64,000 nt of DNA, from contig NZ_SMTL01000003.1 in the NCBI RefSeq assembly GCF_004358025.1, forward strand, positions 186,001 to 250,000, written 5' to 3'. A model generated the notes under the pieces. It made no database searches and was not told the DNA's origin. It saw only the letters and a program-made list of their open reading frames with translations. The position numbers and the translations under genes are program-made. Each line of letters opens with the position of its first letter. The first letter of the stretch is position 1. Positions 1-9,653 of the stretch are shown in pieces. The DNA comes from Rhizobium deserti. GTDB taxonomy: Bacteria > Pseudomonadota > Alphaproteobacteria > Rhizobiales > Rhizobiaceae.

Positions 1-865
1 CATTGCCCGTCGCTTTTGAAGCGCTCGTCATGTCGAGCGTCAACCCAGAGATCTTGTCGATACGGTAACCAGGCTCCAGCGCATATTTGCCGAAGGAGTA
101 AGCGGCGATCCGGTACTGATTGGCTGAGACGGACATCTCTGTGCGGATTTTTTCGATCAAGGCTTCTGCCGCCTTGGCAACGACATCGGTACGCAAGGTA
201 ATGCCGTTGGCGCGGGCGACAATGTAGGTGCTGTTTGGATCCTCGTTGAATTTACCGCTATTGTCATAGTAGCCGAGATGGCATGCGAAGGCGCACTTGT
301 TGCTGGTGAGGCTCTTGAGTTTTGCAATGTCCTTGCGCGTTGCGGCGATCCCCATGGATGGGGTGTTGTCCAACAGCATGTAGAAGTCGGTGTAGCTTTT
401 CGCTTCCCCGCCGGCCATCGCTGTCGCGGTGCCTGAAATCGGCACGAAGTCCCAGCCCAGGATGCGCATGAAGGTCGTCGGCACTTCTGCTGAGAAGGTG
501 GCGGTGGATGTCACCGCTCCATTCTTCCGCATCACCTTCATCGAGACATCAAGGTTCACCTCAGCTAGATTGGATGCACCGGCTCCGGCCCGCTGAGACA
601 GAAAGATCTTCTTGCCGTCTTTCTCCGCAATCTCGATCTCGCCGTCGGATGTCATGGCCTGAACGGCTTTATAGCTCGGCGACCCTTCAGAAATGGCACC
701 CAGAGCGGCAGCATCTGCAACGCCCAGCAACTCCGTGCGGACACTCAATGCTTGACTGAAGTCCATAACCAAACCGGTTGCGCCCACGAGCGGCACGAGC
801 AGCAGTCCGGTCATCATGCCGAAGTTGCCGGATCGGTCTGAAAACAGCTTCTTCAGCGAAAGCAT
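1..865 (-). CDS. TadG-like pilus assembly protein, vWA domain (C-terminus outside window)
   Basis: Only the first 288 residues are in the window; the gene runs off the left edge. It starts at ATG 865. Residues 13-40 form one hydrophobic segment after a short charged start, as in TadE/TadG pseudopilin-like proteins of Flp (tight adherence) pilus loci. A von Willebrand factor A domain begins near residue 158, with D166-N-T-P-S-M as a MIDAS-like metal motif. Such proteins are anchored in the inner membrane and face the periplasm. Rhizobia often carry lone copies outside the main tad cluster. The stop and the downstream genes cannot be seen. Family call is firm; the exact role in pilus assembly is inference. 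Confidence 0.8.
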   Translation of the reverse strand, partial: MLSLKKLFSDRSGNFGMMTGLLLVPLVGATGLVMDFSQALSVRTELLGVADAAALGAISEGSPSYKAVQAMTSDGEIEIAEKDGKKIFLSQRAGAGASNLAEVNLDVSMKVMRKNGAVTSTATFSAEVPTTFMRILGWDFVPISGTATAMAGGEAKSYTDFYMLLDNTPSMGIAATRKDIAKLKSLTSNKCAFACHLGYYDNSGKFNEDPNSTYIVARANGITLRTDVVAKAAEALIEKIRTEMSVSANQYRIAAYSFGKYALEPGYRIDKISGLTLDMTSASKATGN

Positions 866-1126
866 TTGGGTTTGGTCTCTACAGCATGATAAATAACTGA
901 GGGAAGATCGCAGACCGAAGTGAAATTGAACTTAACATCGGTAACAAACGCGATGTCTTGGCCGCTTCATTGGAATGTCTCGAGGGAGCAAACGTCAGGC
1001 CGCTGACTTGGAACTCCCTCAGGAGAGCCACACCCTGGTCGAGGCCTCACCTCTTGGAGCCGACTAAAAACGAGGGAGGGCGGGGCTTGTGGCCCCACCT
1101 TTTCATGTTTGCTGCTTGTGCTGAGA

Positions 1127-3130
1127 TCAGAATTCTTCCCAGCTGTCGGCGGCGGCCGATGGCGCGGCGGCGGCACTTGAGCGGCCGGTAAAGGCCTGGG
1201 CGATCTTGCCGACCATGCTGCGGGCTGGCGAAGCGGCAGGCGGCGTATAGGAATTGACGGCCCTCACCGGCGTGACTGGCGAAACGATAGGCCTGCTAGA
1301 CGCGGGGCGCGTAGCCGACTGAACCGACACAGGTCCACCGGCACCGAGGTCGAACCGGCCGATCAGTTCGCGCAGGCGGGCGGCTTCATTGGCAAGCGTT
1401 GCGCCGGCGGCATTGGCTTCCTCGACCATGGCGGCGTTCTGCTGCGTCACCTGGTCCATCTGGTTGACGGCCGTGTTGACTTCCGACAGGCCGACCGACT
1501 GCTCGCGCGCCGAGGTGGCGATCGAGTCCATGTGCTGGTTGATGGTGACGATGTAGCCTTCGATCGTCTTCAAGGCGTCGCCGGTTTCGCTGACCAGCTT
1601 GACGCCGCTTTCCACGTCGACGGAGGAATTGCGGATCAGGTCCTTGATCTCCTTGGCCGCCTTGGCGGAACGCTGGGCCAGTTCGCGCACTTCCTGGGCA
1701 ACCACCGCAAAGCCCTTGCCGGCTTCGCCTGCACGCGCCGCTTCGACGCCGGCATTCAGCGCCAGGAGGTTGGTCTGGAAGGCAATCTCGTCGATCACCG
1801 AGATGATCGAGGAGATCTGGCTGGAGGACTGCTCGATCTTGCCCATGGCATCGACGGCATTGGCCACCACGGCGCCGGAATGTCGGGCGCTTTCATTGGC
1901 CTGGATGGCCACCGTGCGGGCTTCTTCGGCGCGCTTGGAGGAGTTCGACACATTGGCGGTGATCTGGTCAAGAGCCGCGGCCGTCTGTTCGAGCGAGGCT
2001 GCCTGCTGTTCGGTGCGCTTGGCGAGGTCGTCGGCGCTCTGGCTGACTTCGCGCGAACCGCTGTCGATCGAGCTGGTCGCCTGGGAAACGGCACCCAGCG
2101 TGCCGCGCAGCTGTTCCACGGCCATGTTGAAGTCGGCGCGCAGGCTTTCGAAATCGGCGGCGAAGGGCTGGCTGAGCTGGAAGCTGAGATTGCCGGCGGA
2201 CAGCTGCTTCAGGCCATCGGCGAGACCGCTTGTCGCCTGCGCCATGGCTTCGGCACGGACACGATCCTGCTCGGCTGCACGACGCTGCTGTTCTTCCGAC
2301 TGATGACGCTGGGCAGATGACTCGCGTTCGAGCTCCAGCCCGCGCAATCCGTTGTCCTTGAAGACCTGCACAGCACGCGCCATGCCGCCCACTTCGTCCT
2401 TTCGATCTGCGCCGGCCACCTCGGCCGTCAGGTCGCCGTCGGCTAGGCGCCGCATGACGTCGCTAAGCGCACGCACCGGCTTCACAAGCCAAGTTTTGAT
2501 GGCGAAGTAGCTCACCAACGAGATGACTATGATACCGACGATCACCGAGATGATGTTGCTCCAGTAAGTGTCGGTAGCATCATCAGCCAACTGGGCGCGG
2601 CTGGCACTGGTTGTTTTGGCAAGCTCTCCAACTTTGGCAACGAAGGCCGCTGTCATTTCCTCGAAGTGAGGGTGACACTGCTGAAAGAACAATGCGGTGG
2701 CGCTTTTGAGTTCCAGATAACCGATGGCCGTTGTTCCAAGTTGCACGGCCTTCTGGCAGTTCTTGTCAACGGCCTCTAAAGCTTTTTGCTTGAGATCCTT
2801 GATGACGGCATCATCCGGAAGATCTGCAATCGCCTTGTCCATAAAGCCGGAAAATTGCTCCCGCCCGAGGGCGATCTTGTTCAAGGCTGCCTTGTCCATG
2901 TCGGCATCCGTGGACATCAGTACGTCACTCATGGAGCCCCTTACCGATTGAAGTGCACGACTTGCGCGAGACAAAGCGGTTGATGCATCCGCCTCATGAA
3001 ACAGAAGATATGAATAGCCGGCATCAACGGCTTTGATCTGCTTTCCGGAATAAAAGGCAGTGCCTAAAGCAAACAGGCCAAAGGCGGCAAGAAGGAGTAA
3101 AAACTTGCTGGTTATTGTAACGTTCTGCAT
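1127..3130 (-). CDS. Methyl-accepting chemotaxis protein
   Basis: Chemoreceptor of 667 residues that senses a ligand and signals through CheA/CheW. The start is ATG 3130 (MQNVTITSK), because the 33 codons upstream of it are arginine- and cysteine-rich and do not look like a chemoreceptor. There is a first membrane span near residues 9-27, a helical periplasmic four-helix-bundle type sensor region of about 160 residues, a second span near 195-215 (IISVIVGIIVISLVSYFA), then a HAMP domain. The signalling hairpin tip EIAFQTNLLALNAGVEAARA and the flanking heptad repeats are intact. The protein ends in WEEF, matching the C-terminal pentapeptide that tethers CheR methyltransferase in some receptors. 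The gene stands alone; the ligand is unknown. Confidence 0.95.
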   Translation of the reverse strand: MQNVTITSKFLLLLAAFGLFALGTAFYSGKQIKAVDAGYSYLLFHEADASTALSRASRALQSVRGSMSDVLMSTDADMDKAALNKIALGREQFSGFMDKAIADLPDDAVIKDLKQKALEAVDKNCQKAVQLGTTAIGYLELKSATALFFQQCHPHFEEMTAAFVAKVGELAKTTSASRAQLADDATDTYWSNIISVIVGIIVISLVSYFAIKTWLVKPVRALSDVMRRLADGDLTAEVAGADRKDEVGGMARAVQVFKDNGLRGLELERESSAQRHQSEEQQRRAAEQDRVRAEAMAQATSGLADGLKQLSAGNLSFQLSQPFAADFESLRADFNMAVEQLRGTLGAVSQATSSIDSGSREVSQSADDLAKRTEQQAASLEQTAAALDQITANVSNSSKRAEEARTVAIQANESARHSGAVVANAVDAMGKIEQSSSQISSIISVIDEIAFQTNLLALNAGVEAARAGEAGKGFAVVAQEVRELAQRSAKAAKEIKDLIRNSSVDVESGVKLVSETGDALKTIEGYIVTINQHMDSIATSAREQSVGLSEVNTAVNQMDQVTQQNAAMVEEANAAGATLANEAARLRELIGRFDLGAGGPVSVQSATRPASSRPIVSPVTPVRAVNSYTPPAASPARSMVGKIAQAFTGRSSAAAAPSAAADSWEEF

Positions 3131-3380
3131 GAGACCTGCCCTAAAGGAGAATGGTCGAGGTCCATCGGTCGCAAAATCGCAACGGCAGGCAGATGACCAA
3201 AGGCCAGTGCACCTGGAGATGACCTTCATGTCATCCGAGGGAGGACTACGAGATCTAATGGTTTAGTTTTTATGGGAAGTTAATGCCTCACCGGCCGTCT
3301 TCGCCTTTCGACTTGGGAGTCCCGCCAACATATCCTTATCAGAAACCGCACCCGGCCAAAATCGGACCTACGGATGCTGA

Positions 3381-3509
3381 TCAGATCGCGCCAGCCTTTA
3401 AGGCGAACCAGACGGGGACGCTGGCAATGACCAGCGCCGCGACACAAGAAACCGCAAACTTGATCAGATATGCTCGCCTTGCTTTTACGGCATCCTACTC
3501 GTAGGTCAT
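3381..3509 (-). pseudogene. Tiny membrane protein gene broken by an early amber codon
   Basis: The ORF starts at ATG 3509 behind a strong ribosome site (GGAGGAG, 4 bases before ATG) and reads MTYE, then TAG, then 37 in-frame codons encoding a basic start (DAVKARRAYLIKF) and one membrane span (VSCVAALVIASVPVWFALKAG), ending at 3381. The gene just upstream (3587-3697) begins MFYEWD, so the TAG sits where its paralogue has Trp5: a single TGG to TAG change explains it. This is a probable recent pseudogene of a tandem pair of about 40-residue membrane proteins. No function known. Confidence 0.6.
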
Positions 3510-3586
3510 AACGCTCCTCCAGCATTCCGACAGAAAGACTGAGGGAGAGCAGCCAGCAAGTTGAGTGCACGGCTGCAACAGCCCGT

Positions 3587-3697
3587 TCAAAAGCATCTGA
3601 AGTAGCATAGCAGCATCATGACGATCAGCGCTGCAGAGGTGCTTCGCTTCCTTGCCTTTTGCTCAACATAGCGGTGGATGTCCCACTCATAGAACAT
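3587..3697 (-). CDS. Tiny membrane protein, 36 residues
   Basis: ATG 3697 is preceded by a near-perfect Shine-Dalgarno AGGAGG with 5-base spacing, which is the main reason to call so short a gene. The peptide MFYEWDIHRYVEQKARKRST is followed by one short hydrophobic helix (SAALIVMMLLCYF). The start is shared with the broken gene 80 bases downstream (MTYE-stop-D), so these are tandem paralogues. I do not recognise a named family; single-span proteins of this size occur in rhizobial stress loci. It overlaps, in another frame, the tail of the doubtful ORF 3625-4203. Confidence 0.55.
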   Translation of the reverse strand: MFYEWDIHRYVEQKARKRSTSAALIVMMLLCYFRCF

Positions 3698-4203
3698 AAT
3701 TGCCTCCTGTTCGAGATCTCTTGCTTAGCTTCATCTACTGGAGCGGAGCTTGCTGATCTGCTGGTGGAGGCTCGCCTCAGCCTGGTGAGCCATGGGTGAG
3801 CCCTGATCATCGCGGCCGCATATAGCAGGGCCGCCTCTACCTGAGTGTCAGAGGCCCAACCGATGGTGATCGGCAATGATATAGCATGAAGCTCGGCAAG
3901 AGCATCTCTGGCGTTGGCGCTTTCAGCGTGCCGATGCCGCCCCGCATGCCAGGATGACAAGCACGCATTGTCGAGAAGCACGCTTCTCTTGAAGCCATTG
4001 GTCCAATCAACATGGTTTGCTGTGCGCACCAGGTCTTCTTTGAAATTTGTGGTGCGGCTCACGAAGATCTCCAGAGCAGACACCCTTGCTTCGAAATCGT
4101 TTTCGTCAAGTGAAGCGCCGAGCATGAGCCAGGATGTGCTTGTCTTGCTTCCCCTGGAAGGAAAGATATGCACGGACACATCGGAGTTGTGGTGAGACAC
4201 CAA
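3625..4203 (-). CDS. Hypothetical protein, doubtful
   Basis: An open frame of 192 codons directly downstream of zwf on the same strand. The first 130 residues have a balanced composition (for example EARVSALEIFVSRTTNFKEDLV), but the last 55 are Ser/Arg-rich and overlap the well-supported tiny gene 3587-3697. Near 3800 a shift of frame gives a more natural C-terminus (MAHQAEASLHQQISKLRSS then stop), so the gene may carry a frameshift. No family recognised; it could be non-coding. I keep it because it would otherwise leave a 530-base gap between zwf and the small genes. Confidence 0.3.
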   Translation of the reverse strand: MVSHHNSDVSVHIFPSRGSKTSTSWLMLGASLDENDFEARVSALEIFVSRTTNFKEDLVRTANHVDWTNGFKRSVLLDNACLSSWHAGRHRHAESANARDALAELHAISLPITIGWASDTQVEAALLYAAAMIRAHPWLTRLRRASTSRSASSAPVDEAKQEISNRRQLCSMSGTSTAMLSKRQGSEAPLQR

Positions 4204-4226
4204 TTGCCTCTCTCATTGGTTCAGCT

Positions 4227-5747
4227 TCACCTATTGGTCAGTCTGAAGCCAATCTTGTGCCACCTGCGCCCGTCTCGCTCGATCAAGCTGTCGGCGCCGG
4301 CTGGACCCATACTTCCCGGATCGTATTTTTCCGGTGCGGTCGGATCTTTAGACCAAGCGTCCAAAAATGGCTGAACCGCTGCCCATCCTGCTTCGATCCC
4401 ATCAGCGCGCTGAAAGAGCGTTTGATCGCCGATAAAGAGGTCATAGATGAGGGACTCGTAGCCCGTGGTCTTGCCGATATCAAATTTATCGGCATACCGA
4501 AAATCGAGCGAGACTGGCTCAATGTCGACCATAGGTCCTGGTGACTTGATCGAGATTTCCATGCTCATCCCTTCATCCGGCTGCACCTGGATCACGAGAC
4601 GGTTCGGCGGCAGCTTTCGTGTCACCTCGGTCTCTCGAAATTGCGCAAAAGGTACCTTGCGGAAAGTGATAACAATTTCGGTGTCACGCGCCGTCATTGC
4701 CTTTCCGGTACGGAGGTAGAAAGGGACACCGGCCCAGCGCCATGTGTCTACGAGCAACTTTAGCGCCACAAAAGTTTCCGTCCTGCTGGCGGGTTTGATA
4801 TCCTTTGTATCCTGATAGGCCGGCACGTTCACGCCATTGAGCGTGCCTGCTCCATAGGTGCCGCGAACCGCGTACAATTTCGCTTCCTCTTCTGTGTAAA
4901 TGCGAAGGGCCTTCAGCACCTTGCTTTTCTCGTTGCGGATCGCCTCTGCGTCGAAACTATTTGGTGGCTCCATGGCGATCATGGCGAGGAGCTGGAACAG
5001 GTGGTTCGGCACCATGTCACGAAGTGCACCAGTCGCGTCATAGAACTTGCCGCGGCTCCCGACGTCCACCACCTCCGCTGCCGTTATCTGCACATGATCA
5101 ATATAGTTGTTGTTCCAGAGTGCCTCGATCATCATGTTCGCGAAGCGAGCGGTCATCAAATTCTGAACGGTTTCCTTGCCAAGGAAATGGTCGAGACGAT
5201 AAACCTGCGCCTCTGCAACGCGTTCAAGGATCCGCGCGTTCAAAGCCTGTGCTGATGCAAGGTCGGTCCCGAAGGGCTTCTCAATCGCAACGCGGCGAAA
5301 CCGGGTTTCGGTTTCCCTCATCAACCCGTGATCGGCGAGCTTCTCAACAATCGGCCCAAAGAAAGCGGGCGGAACCGCCAAGTAGAAGGCAGCGTTTTCA
5401 TCAGCGCCTAGACGCGCAGCAATATTATCGAAAATATTGTCCTGGGTGAAATCGCCACTCAAATAGAAAATGCGAGAGCGCACGCTGTCCCAAGCTTCAT
5501 CCTTTTCGGTCTCCTCTTCAACACCTGGCGTTAAGTGGATGAGAAACTCATCGAGCCGCCGACGCAGGGATTCGTCATCCCCCTCCTCTATGCCAATGCC
5601 GAGGATGGAGAGGCTGTTGCCGACAAGGCCGCTACGGGTGAGATTGATGATCGCGGGAACCAGCAGTCGCCGGGTGAGGTCTCCTGTCGCACCGAAAATG
5701 ACAAGGGTAACAGGCGGGGCTTGTTTAACGGTCACGGTGGGCTCCAA
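4227..5747 (-). CDS. zwf: Glucose-6-phosphate 1-dehydrogenase
   Basis: Oxidises glucose 6-phosphate to 6-phosphogluconolactone with NAD(P)+, the entry step of the Entner-Doudoroff and oxidative pentose phosphate routes in the cytoplasm. The 506-residue length is normal. The dinucleotide site GATGDLTRR lies at residues 19-27 and the substrate site RLDHFLGKE near residue 185. The start ATG 5747 leaves a short leader before the Rossmann fold. No pgl or edd gene is adjacent, whereas the main rhizobial zwf normally sits with them. It is therefore probably a second, accessory copy; the N-terminal sequence also differs from the usual housekeeping type. The regulator and crcB remnants upstream do not form an obvious operon with it. 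Confidence 0.92.
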   Translation of the reverse strand: MEPTVTVKQAPPVTLVIFGATGDLTRRLLVPAIINLTRSGLVGNSLSILGIGIEEGDDESLRRRLDEFLIHLTPGVEEETEKDEAWDSVRSRIFYLSGDFTQDNIFDNIAARLGADENAAFYLAVPPAFFGPIVEKLADHGLMRETETRFRRVAIEKPFGTDLASAQALNARILERVAEAQVYRLDHFLGKETVQNLMTARFANMMIEALWNNNYIDHVQITAAEVVDVGSRGKFYDATGALRDMVPNHLFQLLAMIAMEPPNSFDAEAIRNEKSKVLKALRIYTEEEAKLYAVRGTYGAGTLNGVNVPAYQDTKDIKPASRTETFVALKLLVDTWRWAGVPFYLRTGKAMTARDTEIVITFRKVPFAQFRETEVTRKLPPNRLVIQVQPDEGMSMEISIKSPGPMVDIEPVSLDFRYADKFDIGKTTGYESLIYDLFIGDQTLFQRADGIEAGWAAVQPFLDAWSKDPTAPEKYDPGSMGPAGADSLIERDGRRWHKIGFRLTNR

Positions 5748-5923
5748 AACAGCGGGAGGCGGATATAAAGCACTTTCCTATGACGGCAATTGCCCAACCC
5801 GTCACTGCCCGATTTGGCTCAACGGCCTCAGCTCTCACTGCTCACTGAGATGGCGGTAGGCAAAACAAGAAAGCCTGACGCTTCGACGACTGTAGTTGCC
5901 CGCCTTCAGCACATCAGTGACAG

Positions 5924-6189
5924 TCAGCTGTTGTGCCACAGGTCAAGGGTTTGCAGACTGAACGACGAGAAGGTCGTGTAGCCCCCGCAGAGGCCGATTA
6001 TGACGAACAGGCGCCAGTTCTCAGGTACTGGAAACCGGCCCGAGGCTAGGGTCAAGGTGCCAAATAGCCCAATCATGAAGGAACCGGAGATATTGATGAG
6101 GAATGTGCCCACGGCAGATCCTTGCTGATCGGTGCGGCAAGCACGGACACTAGGTAGCGCAGAAACGTTCCGATCGCGCCGCCCAGCAT
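5924..6189 (-). pseudogene. crcB: Fluoride channel CrcB/FluC remnant (frameshift, short C-terminus)
   Basis: FluC proteins are small four-helix membrane channels that expel fluoride. From ATG 6189 the sequence reads [19 protein letters not shown], then leaves frame near 6109, where the run TGGG is one G short of what would give [11 protein letters not shown]. In the next frame the family signature [14 protein letters not shown] and [16 protein letters not shown] follow. The reading then stops at 5924, about 30 residues before the usual end, so the last helix is missing. Two defects make it a likely dead gene, although a single missed G in a homopolymer could be an assembly error. No fluoride riboswitch was recognised upstream. 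Confidence 0.8.
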
Positions 6190-6545
6190 TACGACGAGAC
6201 ATGAGGTTAAAAGACATGAGGTACTCCTATCAACGGTCAAAGCCTGGTAGCCTTGAGCCGCCAAGCGATTGATAGGAGTCATCAGCCCACGGCGGGCGGT
6301 TTCGGGGAACCCCATCCCCAGCATGCCTCGCAACATATCAAGGAGCCCGCCGGCTAAGGAGGCGGTTACACCGTCCTGACCCGCTAACCTTAATATCTGG
6401 CATGGTAATCTCTCCTGCAGAGTCTGAAACCGTACCAAGTACAGACACTGCGTCTTCCCTGTGCTATTATAGGGTATCGTTCGCCACAATATCAGGGCGC
6501 GAACGGCAGGGAGATCATCACTCTTGCCCCAAGCAAGAGACACCC
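6190..6545. other. Intergenic stretch without a recognisable gene
   Basis: About 355 bases between the crcB remnant and the regulator remnant, which are divergently transcribed. Short open frames exist on both strands, but none shows a family signature, and the long minus-strand frame through here is a shadow of the regulator gene. Confidence 0.5.
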
Positions 6546-7375
6546 GTGCCCCATTTTCCAAAGTTTCAGAACCGCCTCCTGGCCCAACTTCCCGCTGGTG
6601 AAATGGCTGCGCTCCTCCCCTACCTGGAGCCCATCGAGCTGCCCCTGGGCTTTCGCATCGTTCTGGCTGCTCAGAAGATCGACTACGTCTACTTTCTTGA
6701 AAGCGGGCTGGGCTCGATTGTGACGGTTTCTCCAAGAGGCCAGAAGGCGGAGGCTGGAATGTTCGGCTGGGAAGGCTTTGCACCAACGCCGCCGGCGGTA
6801 GGCTTCGGCCAAAGCCTCCACGAGGTCGTTATCCAGTCCCCGGGACATGGCCACCGTATCGAGCTTCAATCGCTTTGGAACCTGACGAAACGCTGTCCGT
6901 TCCTCGCCAATCAGCTTAGCCGCTCGTCTCACAATCTTGCCACCCAGGTTTCCTATACGGCTCTGTCGAACGGGGTCCACAAAATCAATGTCCGGCTGGC
7001 ACGCTGGCTGCTGATGTGCCAGGACCGCCTGGGGGGAAACGAGATCGTTATTACCCATGACTTATCGCGCTCATGCTTGCCATCAGGCGTCCAAGTGTGA
7101 CGACCGCGCTTCATGTTCTCGAAGGCAAAGGCTTTATCCGCTCGCTGCGCAAGCTCGTGACCATGAGAAACCGCCGCGCCATGGAGGAATTCGCCTATGA
7201 CGCCTATGGTGAGCCAGAAAAGGAATACCGGCAACTCTTCGACATGTCTTCGTACCCCGACCGTGCTGCTCAAGATAGGCTGGTTTCCAATGCCGATGGC
7301 GCTGAGGTTTTTCCATTGGTCATCGATCGTACAGAAGCCAACATAGACTGTGTCCATCAGCGGAACGTGAGGTGA
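6546..7375 (+). pseudogene. Crp/Fnr-family regulator, frameshifted before the DNA-binding domain
   Basis: A cyclic-nucleotide-binding-fold regulator of the rhizobial type that starts VPHFPKFQNRLLAQLP (GTG 6546). The sensory beta-barrel (YFLESGLGSIVTVSPRGQKAEAG) and dimer helix (NVRLARWLLMCQDRL) are intact up to ITHD. Near 7060 one base is missing: the expected LALMLAIRRPSVTTALHVLEG helix-turn-helix continues in the neighbouring frame to 7375. In the present sequence the protein would end at 7100 without a winged helix and could not bind DNA. The target genes are unknown; the DUF6894 gene 4 bases downstream is a natural candidate. The lesion is of the same kind as in crcB next door. Confidence 0.8.
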
Positions 7376-7378
7376 ATC

Positions 7379-7639
7379 ATGCCATTATTCTATTTCAACA
7401 TCCGCAAAAACGACGCCAATGTTGAGGATATCGAGGGGGAAGAGCTTCCGGATCTCGGGACGGCTACAGCCTACGCTGAGGAAAGCATCCTGGCCATGGT
7501 GGCCGAGCAACTGAAAGCGAAGTCTTCGGTCGATGTCTACGGCATTGAGATCACCAATGCGGAGAAAAAAGTTATCGCTGTGGTCTCAACAGGTGAGGTT
7601 TTGCCTAAGGTCATCCCGCCGACAATCCTGCCTCGATAG
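7379..7639 (+). CDS. DUF6894 family protein
   Basis: Small 86-residue cytoplasmic protein starting MPLFYFNIRKNDANVEDIEG. The pattern of aromatic residues at the start, then acidic EDIEGEELPDLGTATAYAEES, matches the DUF6894 family that is abundant in rhizobia and methylobacteria, often in many copies. No biochemical role is established. The ATG lies 4 bases after the end of the regulator remnant, so the two were probably cotranscribed. The protein is full length. Confidence 0.8.
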   Translation: MPLFYFNIRKNDANVEDIEGEELPDLGTATAYAEESILAMVAEQLKAKSSVDVYGIEITNAEKKVIAVVSTGEVLPKVIPPTILPR

Positions 7640-7728
7640 CCCTATTCGGCGCATCCGCTGCGCTTGGACCACCTTCAATGAGCTATCACTCAGCTTGTCG
7701 CAGTGCGACTGGCGCCTCCCACATGCGC

Positions 7729-8931
7729 TTACTCCTTACGATGAGACCCGTTCCGGCGAAAGCGCCCAAGCACGATAAACAAGGCCAGGGCGAGCAGACC
7801 CAGCGCAACAATGGCCGCCAGGGACAGGGAGATCCCCAGCCATTCCATCGCCAGGGCCATCACAAAGGGCGCCGAGGCGGAGACGATCAGGCGGGCCGCC
7901 ATCATCTTCCCCTGCAGCTTGCCGTAGCCCTCACTGCCGAACAGCGCGAGCGGCAGGGTGCCTGTGACAATACTCAGCAAGCCGTTGCCCATGCCGAAGA
8001 TGACCGCGAAGAGCATGGCACCGGAAACGGACGGCGCGGTCAGCTCCAGGACCAGCGTGCCGGCGGGGATGAGTGCGGCCGAGATCATGGCGAGGTGCAG
8101 CGCGTCGAGGCGTATGCCGAACAGCATGTTGATCAGCCGGCTGGCGACCTGCGACGGGCCGAACAGGGTGCCGACGAGTGCGGCGGTGGTGCCCAGCCCC
8201 AGACCTGCCAGCAGCGGCACCATGTGCACCAGGACGGACGCGCTGGCGAGATATTGCACGGCGAAGGCCGTGGTCATCAATATAAAGCCCATGCGCCGGT
8301 GCGACGGCGCCAGGGAGCCGGCGACCGGAGTGGCCGGATTGGTGGCGGCCTCCCGGCGGCTGACGGTCAGGCCATAGGACAGCCAGGCGTGAAGTGGCAG
8401 GCAGACCAGCAGGTTGAGCCCGGCAAATACCAGGTAGACGTTCTGCCAGGACAGCTGCGCGTGCAGCGCCGTCGTGATCGGCCAGAAGATCGTCGAGGCG
8501 AACCCAGCGATCAGGGTGAGATAGGTAATGCTCTGCTGCGCCACCGCCGGCCGGAGCTGCACCAACAGCGCGAAGGCCGCGCCGTACTGGACCAGGTTGG
8601 CAGCAACCTCGATCGCCACCAGGGTAACTGTAAAGGCTCCCTTCCCCGGCGCATAGGCGCAGGCAACCAGGGCAGCGGCTGCCACGGCGGAGCCGATGGT
8701 CATGACCCGCCCTGCCCCGATGCGATCGATCAAAACGCCGAGCCACGGAGCGGTGAGCCCGCCGACCAGCAGCGCGATCGACAGGGCGCCGAAGATCCAT
8801 TCCTGCGACCAGGCGAGGCTTGCCGCCATGTCCGGCGCCAGGATGCTGAAGCTGTAATAAAGGGTGCCGTATCCGATAATCTGGGTGACACCGAGGGCGG
8901 CGATCGCGCCGGTCGGCAGCCGTGCGGTCAT
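7729..8931 (-). CDS. MFS transporter of the arsenic operon (ArsK-like)
   Basis: A 400-residue major facilitator with about twelve hydrophobic helices and the expected central cytoplasmic loop near residue 205 ([11 protein letters not shown]). It is the last gene of the ars operon; its start overlaps the arsH stop by 4 bases (ATGA), so translation is coupled. MFS proteins in this position in Agrobacterium-type operons (ArsK) export arsenite, antimonite or trivalent organoarsenicals, and ArsJ is another MFS type. No GAPDH-like arsJ partner is present here, which favours an ArsK-type role. The substrate is inferred from context only. Confidence 0.8.
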   Translation of the reverse strand: MTARLPTGAIAALGVTQIIGYGTLYYSFSILAPDMAASLAWSQEWIFGALSIALLVGGLTAPWLGVLIDRIGAGRVMTIGSAVAAAALVACAYAPGKGAFTVTLVAIEVAANLVQYGAAFALLVQLRPAVAQQSITYLTLIAGFASTIFWPITTALHAQLSWQNVYLVFAGLNLLVCLPLHAWLSYGLTVSRREAATNPATPVAGSLAPSHRRMGFILMTTAFAVQYLASASVLVHMVPLLAGLGLGTTAALVGTLFGPSQVASRLINMLFGIRLDALHLAMISAALIPAGTLVLELTAPSVSGAMLFAVIFGMGNGLLSIVTGTLPLALFGSEGYGKLQGKMMAARLIVSASAPFVMALAMEWLGISLSLAAIVALGLLALALFIVLGRFRRNGSHRKE

Positions 8932-9653
8932 ATGGAGTTGAGGCTCACGCGCTGCTCCAGCTTCTCAGCCTCTTCCTTGCGCTCACTGTAGCGGTCGGTG
9001 AGATAGGCCGAGGCGTCACGGGTCAACCAGGTGAACTTGACCAGCTCCTCGCATACGTCGACGACGCGGTCATAATAGGCCGAGGGCTTCATGCGACCAT
9101 CGGCGTCGAACTCTTGGAAGGCTTTGGCAACAGAGGACTGGTTCGGGATGGTAATCATACGCATCCAGCGGCCGAGGACGCGCAGCTGGTTGACTGCATT
9201 GAACGACTGGGAGCCGCCGGAAACTTGCATCACCGCCAGGGTTTTGCCCTGCGTTGGACGCACGGAGCCTACAGCCAGCGGGATCCAGTCGATCTGCGCC
9301 TTCATGATGCCGGTCATGGCACCGTGACGTTCGGGGCTGACCCAGACCTGGCCTTCGGACCAGGCCGACAGTTCGCGCAGCTCCTGGACCTTGGGATGGT
9401 CCACGGGCGCGGCGTCCGGAAGCGGCAGGCCCTCCGGATTGAAGATCTTCACTTCACAGCCGAAGTGTTCGAGCAGCCGCGCGGATTCCTGCGCCAGCAG
9501 CCAGCTGTACGATACCTCACGCAGCGACCCGTAAAGGATCAGAATGCGCGGCTTATGCGTGGAGAATGCCGGACGAAGCGCGTCTCGGTCCGGCTGGCGC
9601 AGATGCGCGAGCGATGCGGCAGGCAGATCAGACAAGGCGCTTGCCCTTCGCAT
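8928..9653 (-). CDS. arsH: ArsH, NADPH-dependent FMN reductase
   Basis: ArsH flavoproteins oxidise trivalent organoarsenicals such as methylarsenite to less toxic pentavalent forms and give arsenic resistance. The 241-residue length is typical. The FMN phosphate loop GSLREVSYS is at residues 42-50, followed by the family stretches [21 protein letters not shown] and [13 protein letters not shown]. The N-terminal 33 residues form the usual ArsH extension. The start overlaps the end of arsC by 26 bases and its own end overlaps the MFS gene by 4, so it is an inner cistron of one transcript. Confidence 0.95.
   Translation of the reverse strand: MRRASALSDLPAASLAHLRQPDRDALRPAFSTHKPRILILYGSLREVSYSWLLAQESARLLEHFGCEVKIFNPEGLPLPDAAPVDHPKVQELRELSAWSEGQVWVSPERHGAMTGIMKAQIDWIPLAVGSVRPTQGKTLAVMQVSGGSQSFNAVNQLRVLGRWMRMITIPNQSSVAKAFQEFDADGRMKPSAYYDRVVDVCEELVKFTWLTRDASAYLTDRYSERKEEAEKLEQRVSLNSI

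Noticed and set aside
5748..6545. Fluoride riboswitch near crcB
   Set aside because: No crcB-motif pseudoknot pattern recognised upstream of the remnant.
7678..8991. Long plus-strand frame of 437 codons
   Set aside because: Gln/Gly/Arg-rich antisense shadow of the MFS gene; no start context or family.
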